A DNA stretch of 64,000 nt from contig CAIQUS010000012.1 of the NCBI GenBank assembly GCA_903875045.1, positions 1 through 64,000 on the forward strand, in the 5' to 3' direction. The notes below the pieces were generated by a model. It searched no databases and had not been told where the DNA came from. It saw nothing but the letters and a program-made list of their open reading frames with translations. Below, one piece after another: positions 43,936 through 53,094 of this stretch. Made by a program: the position numbers and the translations under genes. This DNA comes from an uncultured Bacteroidales bacterium (GTDB lineage: Bacteria; Bacteroidota; Bacteroidia; Bacteroidales; FEN-979). How positions within the stretch are numbered: the stretch's first letter is position 1; every line of letters starts with the position of its first letter.

Positions 43936-46371
43936 TCATTCATTCGTTGTCGTTCTGCAAGCGGGCAATGAGAACAGAAAGGTAGATCCTTTACCTTCTT
44001 CACTCTCAACCCTTAAGACACCTCCATGTTTCTCAACAAACTCTTTGCAAATGATCAAACCAAGGCCTGTACTGGGTTCCCCTTCGGTACCTTTGCGGTT
44101 GGTATGCTCATCAAGCCGGAAAAGATTTTCGATCATGTTCTTATTCATACCGATACCCGTGTCGCTGATGGATATTTCAACTGACTGATCACCATCGGTC
44201 TTTGCCGAAACAGTGACAATGCCTCCCCTGCGGGTGAATTTCATGGCATTGGATACCAGGTTACGCACGGTCGATCCTAACATATACCGGTCGGCAAAAA
44301 CTTCGATGGTTTCAGGAATTTCATATCTGATCTCTACTCCCTTTTTATTGGCCGGTTCTGAAACAGATATCAGGCTCTCTATTCCAAAGGACTTCAGCAA
44401 AAATGTTTCAGGCTCAAAAGTAGTCACACCCCGGCGCAGGAGTGACCACTCCAAAAGGTTTTCGAGTAACCCGAAGAGATTGGTAGCGGAGTTCCGCAAA
44501 CTCAATGCAATCTCCTGAAGCTCCTTTAATGAAAAAGTATCCAGCTCATCCACCAGCATGTTGGTAAAGCCAAGGAAGGCATTGAACGGGCTTCGTAAGT
44601 CGTGGGCAATAATGGAAAAGAATTTATCTTTTTCGTTATTTGCCTGCAATAGTTGTTCGTTTTTCAGAATAATTTCTGCTTCATCTTTTTTTCGTTCTGT
44701 GACATCGCGTACGATCGTAGTCACTTCATCAGGTCCGCTTGGTACCATCCTGGCCTCAAAATCACGTATCCCAACCGATGGCAGAGGAAGTTGATATTCA
44801 AACACCTGCATTTGTCTGGCAAGGAAGGTTTGCGCTATTTTTTCATCAACCATACCGGCAAATTCAGGTGAAGTCATTTCACGAATATTTTTACCTATGA
44901 TGGATTGGTTCTGATAAGCAAGATCTTCTTTTGCAGCTTTATAATCAAGAAAAACGCCCTGGCTGGTAAGCCTGAACATCAGGTCAGGAATGGCATCTAT
45001 AAGGGCGTGTGCATGACTTTCACTTTCCTTGAGTTCTTGTTCTACTTGTTTGCGGCCGCTGATGTCGGTGTGGGTACCAAACATCATCAGCGGTTTGCCA
45101 TCGTCGGTGCGGGTAATTAACCGTCCACGGTCATGAATCCATATCCAGTGACCATCCCTGTGTTTCATCCTGCATTCACAATCATAATAGGGAAGTTCAC
45201 CTTCAAAATGTTTCTCAAGCAATTCGTTAGAATGGATCAGATCATTGGGATGGGCCAATTTTTCCCATGTTTTAATGCTGGTTGGCAACAGTTCCTCGAG
45301 TGTAAACCCAACCATCCGGGCATACTGTTCATTGAAGACAGTTTCACCGGTTTGTACATTCCATTCCCAGGTACCGGCACGGGTTGCTTCAACGATATTC
45401 GCAAGCCTCCAGCGTTCTTCTGCCAGTTCCTCATCTGCCCGCACACGGTCGGAGATATCCCGAACGATGGCCTGTAAACACGACTCCCCTCTGATTTCGA
45501 CCTTATTCAGACTCACTTCCGCATCAAAAGCAGTACCGTCATAACGCTGATGCTTCCAATAAAAAAATTGAGGGTCGCCGACAAATGCAGCATGAATTTT
45601 TTCAGCCGATTTTTCAGAAGATAGCCGTCCATCAGGTTGCAGCAGTGGTGAAAATTCTGCAGGAGAGTGACCAACAATATCCTCCTGCCCGCATCCAAAA
45701 ACAATTTCTGTTTTAGTATTGCAACCCAGGAACACTTTTTTATTCATAATGAAAATGGCATCATTTGCCGATTCATACAAGGTCCTGAATTTGATTTCGC
45801 TTAGTTTGAGTTCATTTTCTATTTGTTTACGTCCGGTGATATCAATGGCGGTAAGGTAATATTGATTCCTATCCCCTGAAAAAATACCTGTAAGATGAAC
45901 ATTCATTGGTGGATTATCCTTTGGCGAAAGGGTTATCTCACAATCCCCTTTGGCATTGCTTGCATGCAGATTCCTCAGAAAATAATTGAATGTGGGTTTG
46001 GTGTCCCTGGAAACAAAAACGCCAAACGGACGATTTATTAAGTTCGTTCTTTCCTTGCCCAGCATTTGTGATGCGGAGATGTTTAACCCGATAATTTCAC
46101 CATCTCCTGCAAGTGTAAAATACCCTGTTGGTGCAAAATCGTATAATTCAGTATATTTTTCACTTGCAACATCCGACTGTTTTTTTGCCTCAACGAGCTG
46201 TTCATTCTGCATTTCCAGTTCGACCTGGTGTACCTCCAGTTCATAAATAAGTTTCAACATTTCGACTTCTGAAAGTGACGATGTCATTCCTGCTTCTTTC
46301 TTTTTCAGGAGTTCTTCGGCTTTTTGACGCAGGAGAGCAGCGGATTCTGATTTGATATGGGAATTTTCCAA
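43936..46371 (-). CDS. Four-PAS hybrid-free sensor histidine kinase
   Basis: An 811-residue protein. After an N-terminal coiled-coil (about 10-70) come four PAS domains (about 71-180, 190-310, 320-440 and 450-560, the third and fourth with PAC tails such as [11 protein letters not shown] and [11 protein letters not shown]). The dimerisation helix has the phospho-acceptor His590 in [12 protein letters not shown], and the ATPase has [13 protein letters not shown] and [12 protein letters not shown]. There are no transmembrane helices, so it senses a cytosolic signal. The frame begins with TTG (46371), giving the family-typical start [10 protein letters not shown]; the next ATG would remove the coiled-coil. 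There is no receiver and no neighbouring regulator, so it is an orphan kinase. Confidence 0.9.
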   Translation of the reverse strand: MENSHIKSESAALLRQKAEELLKKKEAGMTSSLSEVEMLKLIYELEVHQVELEMQNEQLVEAKKQSDVASEKYTELYDFAPTGYFTLAGDGEIIGLNISASQMLGKERTNLINRPFGVFVSRDTKPTFNYFLRNLHASNAKGDCEITLSPKDNPPMNVHLTGIFSGDRNQYYLTAIDITGRKQIENELKLSEIKFRTLYESANDAIFIMNKKVFLGCNTKTEIVFGCGQEDIVGHSPAEFSPLLQPDGRLSSEKSAEKIHAAFVGDPQFFYWKHQRYDGTAFDAEVSLNKVEIRGESCLQAIVRDISDRVRADEELAEERWRLANIVEATRAGTWEWNVQTGETVFNEQYARMVGFTLEELLPTSIKTWEKLAHPNDLIHSNELLEKHFEGELPYYDCECRMKHRDGHWIWIHDRGRLITRTDDGKPLMMFGTHTDISGRKQVEQELKESESHAHALIDAIPDLMFRLTSQGVFLDYKAAKEDLAYQNQSIIGKNIREMTSPEFAGMVDEKIAQTFLARQMQVFEYQLPLPSVGIRDFEARMVPSGPDEVTTIVRDVTERKKDEAEIILKNEQLLQANNEKDKFFSIIAHDLRSPFNAFLGFTNMLVDELDTFSLKELQEIALSLRNSATNLFGLLENLLEWSLLRRGVTTFEPETFLLKSFGIESLISVSEPANKKGVEIRYEIPETIEVFADRYMLGSTVRNLVSNAMKFTRRGGIVTVSAKTDGDQSVEISISDTGIGMNKNMIENLFRLDEHTNRKGTEGEPSTGLGLIICKEFVEKHGGVLRVESEEGKGSTFLFSLPACRTTTNE

Positions 46372-46466
46372 TAGTATTATGTTATTGCGATGACATTGTT
46401 ATCTTTGTTTTATTTGACCCAACTAAAACATCAAAAGCAACACACTTTGTTTGCTCTCTCTACGTA

Positions 46467-46474
46467 CAAAGATA
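46467..46474 (-). promoter_or_regulatory. -7 box TATCTTTG for the PAS kinase
   Basis: Exact minus-strand TAnnTTTG match, about 96 bases upstream of the TTG start, just before the end of the terpenoid operon. Confidence 0.5.
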
Positions 46475-46523
46475 AAACATTATACCAAGAAATATTCATT
46501 TTCCGCCTGTTTTCCGGAAGATG

Positions 46524-48380
46524 TTAATATTTACCGGCCCTGCGCAAAGCTTCAAGATAATATACCATTGGATACATCCTTTCTGAATACCATAGCGAAG
46601 CAAAATATAAACCGATCGGTTTCGCGGGAAGACCCTTCTCCTGAAATTCATGATCAAGCCAGGCAAATCCATCTTTACACCTGTCAGGAGAGGTGACTAT
46701 CAATGCACTGAGAGCCAGTGCAGTCTCTTCCATACTGCCCTGAACACCTCTGCCGGCCCCCCAGCTGCCATCTTCATTCTGCTCACCTGCCAGGAAACTC
46801 ACGGCGCAGGCCAGCATCGGTTCAATCCGACCATGGATGGGATTGTCATGGCTCATGCCGCCGATTGCATCCTGAAGATAAACTGCCACACGGGCGGTTC
46901 CGTAAACCGGATTGGTTTTATCACTGGTCATCTGGTTTCCAAACCACAATGGCAGCCATGAACCATCAACCCGTTGCTCCTTCTCCAGAAACCGGAGTGC
47001 CCGGCTAATGCCTCTATTCAATTTTTTAAATTCACTATCCTTTAATTGAGCTCCGTACCTGACGATTGTTTTGATCCATGCTAGCAATGTATGGCCGGTA
47101 AGGTCGGCGCAACTCTGATCGAATGGCAGACGACCCCAGCCTTTGCAAAACGTTGGAATCCCGCCATCACGATTCTGAAGTCCGGCAAGCCATCTGCACC
47201 CGTTCATGATTGCCGGCTTAACTGCCGGATCTTCCTGCTCCAGTTCAAGCAATGCCAGAATAGCACCCGCCGTATCATCTGCATCGGGTACCGAACCCGA
47301 AAAAGAGCTCCAACCCCACCCTCCCGGACTGGCATTGTTGAACTGGTGCGGTAACTGATACTGAAGGTTGAGCAGATGTGAACGTAACCGGACTCTTTGG
47401 TCAATCGGCAGAAATTCAGAAAGATGTCTTCCCATTGCTTTTATACCCAAAGTTGTCACCCAGGTGGACAAGTCGGTATCGATTGGCCAGCTTCCATCGG
47501 GCCGCTGAAGTTTTTTTATAAACATGATGCCCCGGATGACAACCTGGTTGTCACTGAAACCAGATTTGATCAGGCACATCGATACAAAAGCCGTTAAAGG
47601 CACAGCTTCGAGAAATCCGCCACTTTCGGGCATCATCCTCCCGAGTTTGCTTAACGCCGGTTTGATCGCCTTTTCCCTTGTAAACGAAGTGAGCGGATCA
47701 GGGCGGCTTTTATGTTTAAACAGATAGATCCCAACAGCCACAAGAGCAGGTATTGCATAACTCACAACCTGAAGATTAAAAAACCTGTACAGGGAAAACG
47801 GAAGCAATGCTAATTCGTAAGGCAGCCGGGGAATGAGTTCAAGTGCCTTGGCATCCAACACCTTGCAGATTACAAGCATCGAAAGGATGGGTACCGAAAA
47901 AGTATAATCTTTTCCATAATAACCAAGGATGGATGCTACCATTGCATCCGATTGAATCTCAACACCCTCACGGACGAGATATTGCTCCATTCCGCAGATG
48001 ATGTTGGAAAAATCAGTCATACAGACAACGTCAGATCCAGCCGCTACGGAATGTCTTCTTTTGTCATACAAATCAGCAAATTCTCTGGCACAAAACCGGA
48101 AGGCCGCATAACAGAGTAACGTTGTACTGACATTACTGAGACTATCCGGCGAATCGCCAAATCCTCCATCTGCATTGATGGTATCTGTAAGCCAGGATAA
48201 TCCTCTGACAATCCCGGGTTGTAATTGTTGCGGATCACCCAGTTTGAGTGCAACAATGGAAACAGCAGTTGCAAGCGCACTTGAAGAAAGTTCTCCCGAC
48301 CAGAATCCTTCATCATTCAATTCTGAGGTGAGTTTTCTTGCAAGTAGCTCAAACCTGTCTGTATAATTAACTAAGTCCAT
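46524..48380 (-). CDS. Squalene-hopene-cyclase-like class II terpene cyclase
   Basis: A 618-residue protein. The catalytic acid motif DXDD is intact (D366-A-D-D369, in SVPDADDTA), preceded by GGWGWSSF as in squalene-hopene cyclases. QW-type repeats occur at about 291 (LQRPDGSWPI), 401 (LQNRDGGIPT), 468 (EQRVDGSWLPLWFG) and 533 (EQNEDGSWG). Class II cyclases protonate a terminal double bond of a polyprenyl chain and build fused rings, usually membrane-associated. It is the last gene of a five-gene operon with a prenyl synthase and no squalene synthase, so squalene may not be the substrate; sesquarterpene cyclases that use longer chains are a precedent. Length is close to SHC (about 630). Confidence 0.85.
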   Translation of the reverse strand: MDLVNYTDRFELLARKLTSELNDEGFWSGELSSSALATAVSIVALKLGDPQQLQPGIVRGLSWLTDTINADGGFGDSPDSLSNVSTTLLCYAAFRFCAREFADLYDKRRHSVAAGSDVVCMTDFSNIICGMEQYLVREGVEIQSDAMVASILGYYGKDYTFSVPILSMLVICKVLDAKALELIPRLPYELALLPFSLYRFFNLQVVSYAIPALVAVGIYLFKHKSRPDPLTSFTREKAIKPALSKLGRMMPESGGFLEAVPLTAFVSMCLIKSGFSDNQVVIRGIMFIKKLQRPDGSWPIDTDLSTWVTTLGIKAMGRHLSEFLPIDQRVRLRSHLLNLQYQLPHQFNNASPGGWGWSSFSGSVPDADDTAGAILALLELEQEDPAVKPAIMNGCRWLAGLQNRDGGIPTFCKGWGRLPFDQSCADLTGHTLLAWIKTIVRYGAQLKDSEFKKLNRGISRALRFLEKEQRVDGSWLPLWFGNQMTSDKTNPVYGTARVAVYLQDAIGGMSHDNPIHGRIEPMLACAVSFLAGEQNEDGSWGAGRGVQGSMEETALALSALIVTSPDRCKDGFAWLDHEFQEKGLPAKPIGLYFASLWYSERMYPMVYYLEALRRAGKY

Positions 48381-48421
48381 TCAAAACAATATCGTAAATG
48401 TAATACTTATTAATCAGCATT

Positions 48422-49339
48422 TTATTTTGAAGGCCGTTTGATCGCCCCCAACGCCAGCAACCCGTAAAATGTATATTCCACATCAACTTCCGTATCCTGC
48501 AAAGCAGCCCTGAACCCTCCCTGGTAATATAACCCATTGATAAAGGTCATACAGTCAGGCCGGATAAACCGCAGGTCATATCCCTTTAGTTGTAAAGCGA
48601 AAAGTGCCACTGAGGTTGATAATAAATCTGGTCCGGGCGTATCTGAAAACGCTGCAAAACCGCCATTTTCCCGATAATATGTCATAATAGGCTCTGCATC
48701 TGCCTGGGCCAATCCCGATTTTATAAAATCCAGAATCCCTTGTGCAGCTACAACCGGGCATGGCTTGCCAATTCCGGTTACACCCTTTCCAACAGATTTC
48801 AATTCACGCAACACACTGGCAAAATCACGGAGATACATCAGCGACAGGATTACAAGGAACCGTTGATATCCATTCTCCTGCGTGGCACTTTTTCCTGTTA
48901 AATTTCTGATTTTTTTCACAAACCGCCCCGTTTCCGGATCACCGGGGAAGAGTGAAGCATGAAGAATTGCCAGGCAAAACAAGTCTGTTCCCTCATGATT
49001 TCGTTGCCTTACAATCGTTTTCACATAGGTTTTCAACCTGTTTAAAACGATTTCCATATCAAACGCCTCCGCCAGAAAAAAACCAAACAATGTGTAATAG
49101 AGATCGCATTTCCCGCCACGGTCAGGGAATCCGCCCTCCAAAGTTTGCTGTGAAAAAAGCCATGCGCGACATTCTCTCCGGGTGACATCATCGATCAATG
49201 CCACTCCCCTTTTGAGTACGTTGCCAATCGAATCAGCATCGCGAAGCTTCAGTAGCCGGCTACCTTTCTTCCACCATGAAAATAAATTTTGTGGCAAAAG
49301 ATTAAATATACTTGTCGAAAATTTTTCCAAGAATCTCAT
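48422..49339 (-). CDS. Half-size prenyltransferase/squalene-oxidase-repeat protein
   Basis: A 305-residue alpha-barrel-like repeat protein. Repeats read GGFPDRGGKCDLYYT (about 95), GGFAAFSDTPGPDLLSTS (about 226) and GGFRAALQDTEVDVEYTFY (about 276), the pattern shared by prenyltransferase beta subunits and terpene cyclases. No DXDD is present, and the histidine zinc ligand expected in the last repeat of protein prenyltransferases is replaced (DVEYT). It may be a non-catalytic or differently catalytic partner of the neighbouring full cyclase. Its ATG overlaps the end of the prenyl synthase gene by 38 bases, so the two are coupled. Function unassigned. Confidence 0.75.
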   Translation of the reverse strand: MRFLEKFSTSIFNLLPQNLFSWWKKGSRLLKLRDADSIGNVLKRGVALIDDVTRRECRAWLFSQQTLEGGFPDRGGKCDLYYTLFGFFLAEAFDMEIVLNRLKTYVKTIVRQRNHEGTDLFCLAILHASLFPGDPETGRFVKKIRNLTGKSATQENGYQRFLVILSLMYLRDFASVLRELKSVGKGVTGIGKPCPVVAAQGILDFIKSGLAQADAEPIMTYYRENGGFAAFSDTPGPDLLSTSVALFALQLKGYDLRFIRPDCMTFINGLYYQGGFRAALQDTEVDVEYTFYGLLALGAIKRPSK

Positions 49340-50894
49340 GAAGCGCCAGTTTTAATCCCATATTTTCGAGATTTTCGAGATTTTCCTTTGCCCGGTCAAG
49401 ATGATCCTTCAGCAATCCGGCGCAATGGTCATTCGTTTTGTTGGTATCGAGATAATGATAGATCAGGCTGAAATCACCGGCCAAAAATGCCTGCTCAACA
49501 ATGGCTCGCTCTTGATTTGGAAGGTTTTCCAACAGCATGGCAAGCATCACTGAAGGTTTTCTAAACCGGATGTCACCCTGCTGCCCTTTATAATCTTCAA
49601 GGTCATCCATGATTTGATATGCAATCCCCGTGAAATGGCTGAAACGGCCTAACCGATCAAGGGTTTCCGGACTGGCATCACCGATGATCCCGCCCAGCAG
49701 TAATGCAACCCTGAAGGCTGAGGCTGTTTTGTTTTCAAAAATATGCAGGATTTCAGGCATGGACAATATCTTTCTGCCTGCAGTTGCCAGCAATTCGGCT
49801 CCCTGGCCCAGTGTCATGGCACGGTGTCCGGATGCGATAACGCGGATGCATTCGCCGATAATGGCAGGAGGCAATCTGCTTTCGGCAATAAGCCTGTATC
49901 CCTCTCCAATAAGTAAATCCCCGGCATTGATAGCCACAGGGATGCCATATTGTGCATGAATGGTTTGCTTGCCATACCTTTTGGGATCATCGTCTTCAAT
50001 ATCATCATGAATAAGCGATGCCTTGTGAAAGCATTCCACTGATAACGCCAGCCGGCTCAGGATTGCCGGATCGGGTTCCCTGCAAAACGCCTCGTATGTT
50101 AAAGTAGCAATAAATGGCCTGATGCGCTGACCACCTGCCAACAGTGAATCGATTACAATTTTAAGGGTCTCATCCCGCTCAGGTGCGAGAAGCCGGTGTA
50201 GTTGCTCCTCGCCGAAGAGTGATGCGGTCTGGTTCCGGATGTGGTTCAGATTCAGCAACCTGACAGATGGATCCTCCTGAAAACGGTAGAGCTCCTGCCT
50301 GATCAGCGACAGATCGGCCCGGGTATCTTTGCATCCGCAGGTAAGCAGGGGGATTCCAATGCCCGGTACGGCGAATTTGCTTACCGACCGGAACATCTTT
50401 TGCAAAACATCCATGCATCCGACCCCTATTACAGCATCCACCTTCCCGCTTTCGATCAAACGGGTCGTTATGGTGGTCCCCTCTGTCACAAGTGCCACAT
50501 AGCCCAGGTTTTCTGCCTCGTGAACGATTTCAGGGATGGAGCAACTGCCACAATCGTTGCATAGCAATCCGATATTATCCAGGTCGGCCTTACAGGAATG
50601 GCTGTTCTTAAGGCACTGCGGCAACAGCAGGATCCTCCGGTGAAAAGGAACCGTTTCCACAACTCTTCTCCACACGGCATTTCCGCAACAGAGCATGATG
50701 AAACCCAGATTGGCTTGTTCCCACTTATTTTCATGCATCAACACAGAGGAGAATTTCGAGAGTTCATCCATGGTAACCGGTGGCCATACAGGATGGTTTG
50801 TGAAATAGTCATCGATCTTTTGGCGTATGTGGTTCCGAAAGTCGATTGCCTCAGGAATCTGCAACGATATGGTTTGTTCTAAAATAGTCATCAT
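49302..50894 (-). CDS. DUF116 - trans-polyprenyl diphosphate synthase fusion
   Basis: About 530 residues from ATG 50894 (a longer frame begins at TTG 50933). Residues about 50-210 are a cysteine-rich DUF116-like domain (LLLPQCLKN, CKADLDNIGLLCNDCGSC, IGVGCMD, TCGCKD; Cys94, 101, 112, 115, 118, 160, 186 and 188 counted from the chosen start). Residues about 230-530 are a trans-isoprenyl synthase: GGQRIRP, first Asp-rich motif HDDIEDDD (296-303), second DDLEDYKG (430-437), GQGAELL. Ala sits five residues before the first Asp, which in this family allows chains of C20 or longer. The fusion ties a probable metal/radical-linked domain to chain synthesis. It is the third gene of the operon. Confidence 0.87.
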   Translation of the reverse strand: MMTILEQTISLQIPEAIDFRNHIRQKIDDYFTNHPVWPPVTMDELSKFSSVLMHENKWEQANLGFIMLCCGNAVWRRVVETVPFHRRILLLPQCLKNSHSCKADLDNIGLLCNDCGSCSIPEIVHEAENLGYVALVTEGTTITTRLIESGKVDAVIGVGCMDVLQKMFRSVSKFAVPGIGIPLLTCGCKDTRADLSLIRQELYRFQEDPSVRLLNLNHIRNQTASLFGEEQLHRLLAPERDETLKIVIDSLLAGGQRIRPFIATLTYEAFCREPDPAILSRLALSVECFHKASLIHDDIEDDDPKRYGKQTIHAQYGIPVAINAGDLLIGEGYRLIAESRLPPAIIGECIRVIASGHRAMTLGQGAELLATAGRKILSMPEILHIFENKTASAFRVALLLGGIIGDASPETLDRLGRFSHFTGIAYQIMDDLEDYKGQQGDIRFRKPSVMLAMLLENLPNQERAIVEQAFLAGDFSLIYHYLDTNKTNDHCAGLLKDHLDRAKENLENLENMGLKLALHEILGKIFDKYI

Positions 50895-50959
50895 GATCTG
50901 GTTTGATGTGTTCCCACCCAAGGGGTTGGGCAAAAGTCATTTTTGTTTCATTCCGGAAA

Positions 50960-52138
50960 TTATCCATACGCACCAAGGCCAAAAAAAGCCCTCCGCTTTG
51001 CAAACCGGTATAAGCCGTTCCGTTCCGGAATGACCGGGCATTCGCCGTGGCTGCAAACCTTGCAGCCTGCCTTCAACTGCTCGTCCATCCCAGGCCTACC
51101 CGAAGTATTCTGAGCATGGTGTTCTGCTGCAAGATCGGTTAGCCAGGCCGGGTTTTCCATCAGGATACATCCATTGGTCTTGTTGTGTATGCCAGCTTTC
51201 AGATTGCGAAGGAACGCTGATTTTTGATAGGTCGTTTTCAGATTTTCCTCACCAACCACTCCACATGAATATTGTATCACCGGGCAGGGCTCAATGTGCC
51301 CGTCAGGGTTGATATGATGACTGAGCCCTTCAGCAGCCGGGCAAAACGGACGACCATCGGCATCCCAATATGAATCGATGATGACCATGGGATACTTTGT
51401 CCTGCCTTCAACCAGGAATCTTCGGAGCCGCTCAATCTCATGGGCGGATAACGCCAGTTCATAACAAGGTTGTGCCCCAACAGGCCGGTAGATATAATAC
51501 CATAAATACACCACTCCCAGCCGGTGCAACATATCAACAAACGATTCAGAAAGCGCCATCTCGATGTTCGATTTACACACGCTGATAGCCACACCGGTGA
51601 TGAGTCCATGAGATACAGAGGTCTCAATGGCACGCAGTGTACGTTTGTAAACCCCTGATCCGCCTCTCCGGATGTCGGCCACTGGTTCATCGCCCTCGAA
51701 ACTGATCAGCGGGGTTACATTGGCACATTGACGAAGTTCTTCTGCCATCGCATCGTTCAACAGCATGCCATTGGTGAAGAGTTGAAAATACGACCGCGGA
51801 TGTGCTTTGAAAACGGAGGTCAGTTTTGGATATAAAAGTGGTTCACCTCCCAGGATCCCAAAAAACCAGGAGCCATTTTCATTGCTGTCGCGGATGATGC
51901 GGTCGACCTTTTGCAATTCAAGTTCCCTGATCCCGTCTGTTTGCGACACCCAGCATCCCTGACAGGTCAGGTTGCATTTGTTGGTTACAGAAATAAACTG
52001 AAAAGCGGGAAATGCAGAACCCTTCTTCCTCTCCCGATCAAACCGGGTGAAAGTTCTGGCTCCCTTCCAAACGAGGTTTACCAGAAAAACTCTGATACAT
52101 TTCAGGTCGGCACGTAAAATATTTCTTAAAATAGACAT
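50960..52138 (-). CDS. Radical SAM enzyme with SPASM-like C-terminus
   Basis: A 392-residue protein. The radical SAM cluster motif is CNLTCQGC (Cys55, 59, 62), followed by GGEPLLYP and a TIM-barrel pattern (LFTNGMLL, ISFEGDEP, VYKRTLRAIE). The C-terminal half has further cysteines: HINPDGHIEPCPVIQYSC and CKVCSHGECPV, like SPASM or twitch auxiliary Fe-S sites. These enzymes use SAM and a reduced cluster for radical modification of substrates. It is not a clear HpnH: that protein's surrounding motif and hpn neighbours are absent. It lies between the ferredoxin (16 bases) and the prenyl synthase (65 bases). The substrate may be a prenyl chain or a cyclised terpene, by context. Confidence 0.88.
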   Translation of the reverse strand: MSILRNILRADLKCIRVFLVNLVWKGARTFTRFDRERKKGSAFPAFQFISVTNKCNLTCQGCWVSQTDGIRELELQKVDRIIRDSNENGSWFFGILGGEPLLYPKLTSVFKAHPRSYFQLFTNGMLLNDAMAEELRQCANVTPLISFEGDEPVADIRRGGSGVYKRTLRAIETSVSHGLITGVAISVCKSNIEMALSESFVDMLHRLGVVYLWYYIYRPVGAQPCYELALSAHEIERLRRFLVEGRTKYPMVIIDSYWDADGRPFCPAAEGLSHHINPDGHIEPCPVIQYSCGVVGEENLKTTYQKSAFLRNLKAGIHNKTNGCILMENPAWLTDLAAEHHAQNTSGRPGMDEQLKAGCKVCSHGECPVIPERNGLYRFAKRRAFFGLGAYG

Positions 52139-52154
52139 GTTGTCGTTTCGAAAT

Positions 52155-52934
52155 TTATTTGTTCATAACATTTTTCAGTGCCTCATCACGTTCCCGGATG
52201 GCCTGCTCCATCTCATCCTCTCGGATGACCAGGCGCCGTTTCAGTTTCCGTTGTTCGAGCGCCTGGTAAATATCACTTCCGAGAATTGCGTCTGTGTCTT
52301 GCTGCAACCGTTGCATTTCAGTTGTTTCATCCATGGATTCAGAACCTCCGATCGCCCCACCGGGAGCATACTTCGGAAAAATGATGGCCACCCGTGGGCA
52401 AATGCGGGCACAGGCCGGACAATTATTTTTACAGTTCTTAGGATTGACCACAGAAACTTTACCCTCCGTTTTCTGATAAACACCAAAAAGGCAGAAATCT
52501 GAACACTGCCCGCAGGAATTGCAACGGATTTCATCAATCACCGGATACCATGCCGGCCAGGATGGGTCGCTGACTATTTCTCTCGCTTGAACAGTGTCGG
52601 GTCCGGGAAGCCTGTAATTCTGAAGAACAGTCATGAGGTCATCAGGGTTCTCCTCCACCAGGTTAAAAAACCGGACATGATCCGTTTCGCAAATGCCGGC
52701 CTTGTTCAGCAGGAACCTGACTGCACGCGGATGACACGCAATCAGCAACACTTTTACCGGATGATTGATAAGTCCGGCCAATTCATCCGGGTTCATGGCG
52801 CTGACACCACAAAGGTCGGTGAGGGTTATCTGACGAATATCATCCGTATGATTCAGTCGTGTGGCGGTTTTGATCCACGCTGAATTATCTTTTTTTATTT
52901 GGCAATTGCAGAAGAGAACAATATTTTCAGACAT
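52155..52934 (-). CDS. Dicluster [4Fe-4S] ferredoxin-domain protein
   Basis: A 259-residue protein. Two CxxCxxCxxxC-type motifs lie at Cys138-141-144-148 (RCNSCGQCSDFC) and Cys168-172-175-179 (NCKNNCPACARIC), fit for two [4Fe-4S] clusters. The N-terminal third (VKVLLIACHPRAVRFLL) recalls the MvhD/HdrA-associated small iron-sulfur domain, not proven. The charged tail (about 205-259) is coiled-coil-like. As first gene of the operon it is the likely electron donor for the radical SAM enzyme. Confidence 0.82.
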   Translation of the reverse strand: MSENIVLFCNCQIKKDNSAWIKTATRLNHTDDIRQITLTDLCGVSAMNPDELAGLINHPVKVLLIACHPRAVRFLLNKAGICETDHVRFFNLVEENPDDLMTVLQNYRLPGPDTVQAREIVSDPSWPAWYPVIDEIRCNSCGQCSDFCLFGVYQKTEGKVSVVNPKNCKNNCPACARICPRVAIIFPKYAPGGAIGGSESMDETTEMQRLQQDTDAILGSDIYQALEQRKLKRRLVIREDEMEQAIRERDEALKNVMNK

Positions 52935-52940
52935 TTATAA

Positions 52941-52948
52941 CAAAATTA
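52941..52948 (-). promoter_or_regulatory. -7 box TAATTTTG for the terpenoid operon
   Basis: Minus-strand TAnnTTTG match ending 6 bases before the ferredoxin ATG, so the transcript would have almost no leader. Confidence 0.45.
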
Positions 52949-53082
52949 ACTGGTCGATTTCCGCGCAAACGTATCAAAAATTCCTGATTTTCATGCTATG
53001 AAAATACAACCATCTGAAAACGTGAATAAATAAATTACCTGATATCTGGTAAAAAAACGATGAACCTGAATAACAGAGGGAT

Positions 53083-53090
53083 TATCTTTG
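53083..53090 (+). promoter_or_regulatory. -7 box TATCTTTG for the SUMF1-like protein
   Basis: Exact TAnnTTTG match ending 4 bases before ATG 53095. A start point at or next to the ATG implies a leaderless message. Confidence 0.5.
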
Positions 53091-53094
53091 CATC

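Noticed and set aside
46400-46407. TATCTTTG on the plus strand as a promoter
   Set aside because: No plus-strand gene follows; it would only transcribe antisense to the cyclase end. Probably chance.
50960-52138. Radical SAM protein as HpnH (hopanoid side-chain enzyme)
   Set aside because: Cluster context lacks other hpn genes and the sequence around the CxxxCxxC differs from what I recall of HpnH; the general call is safer.
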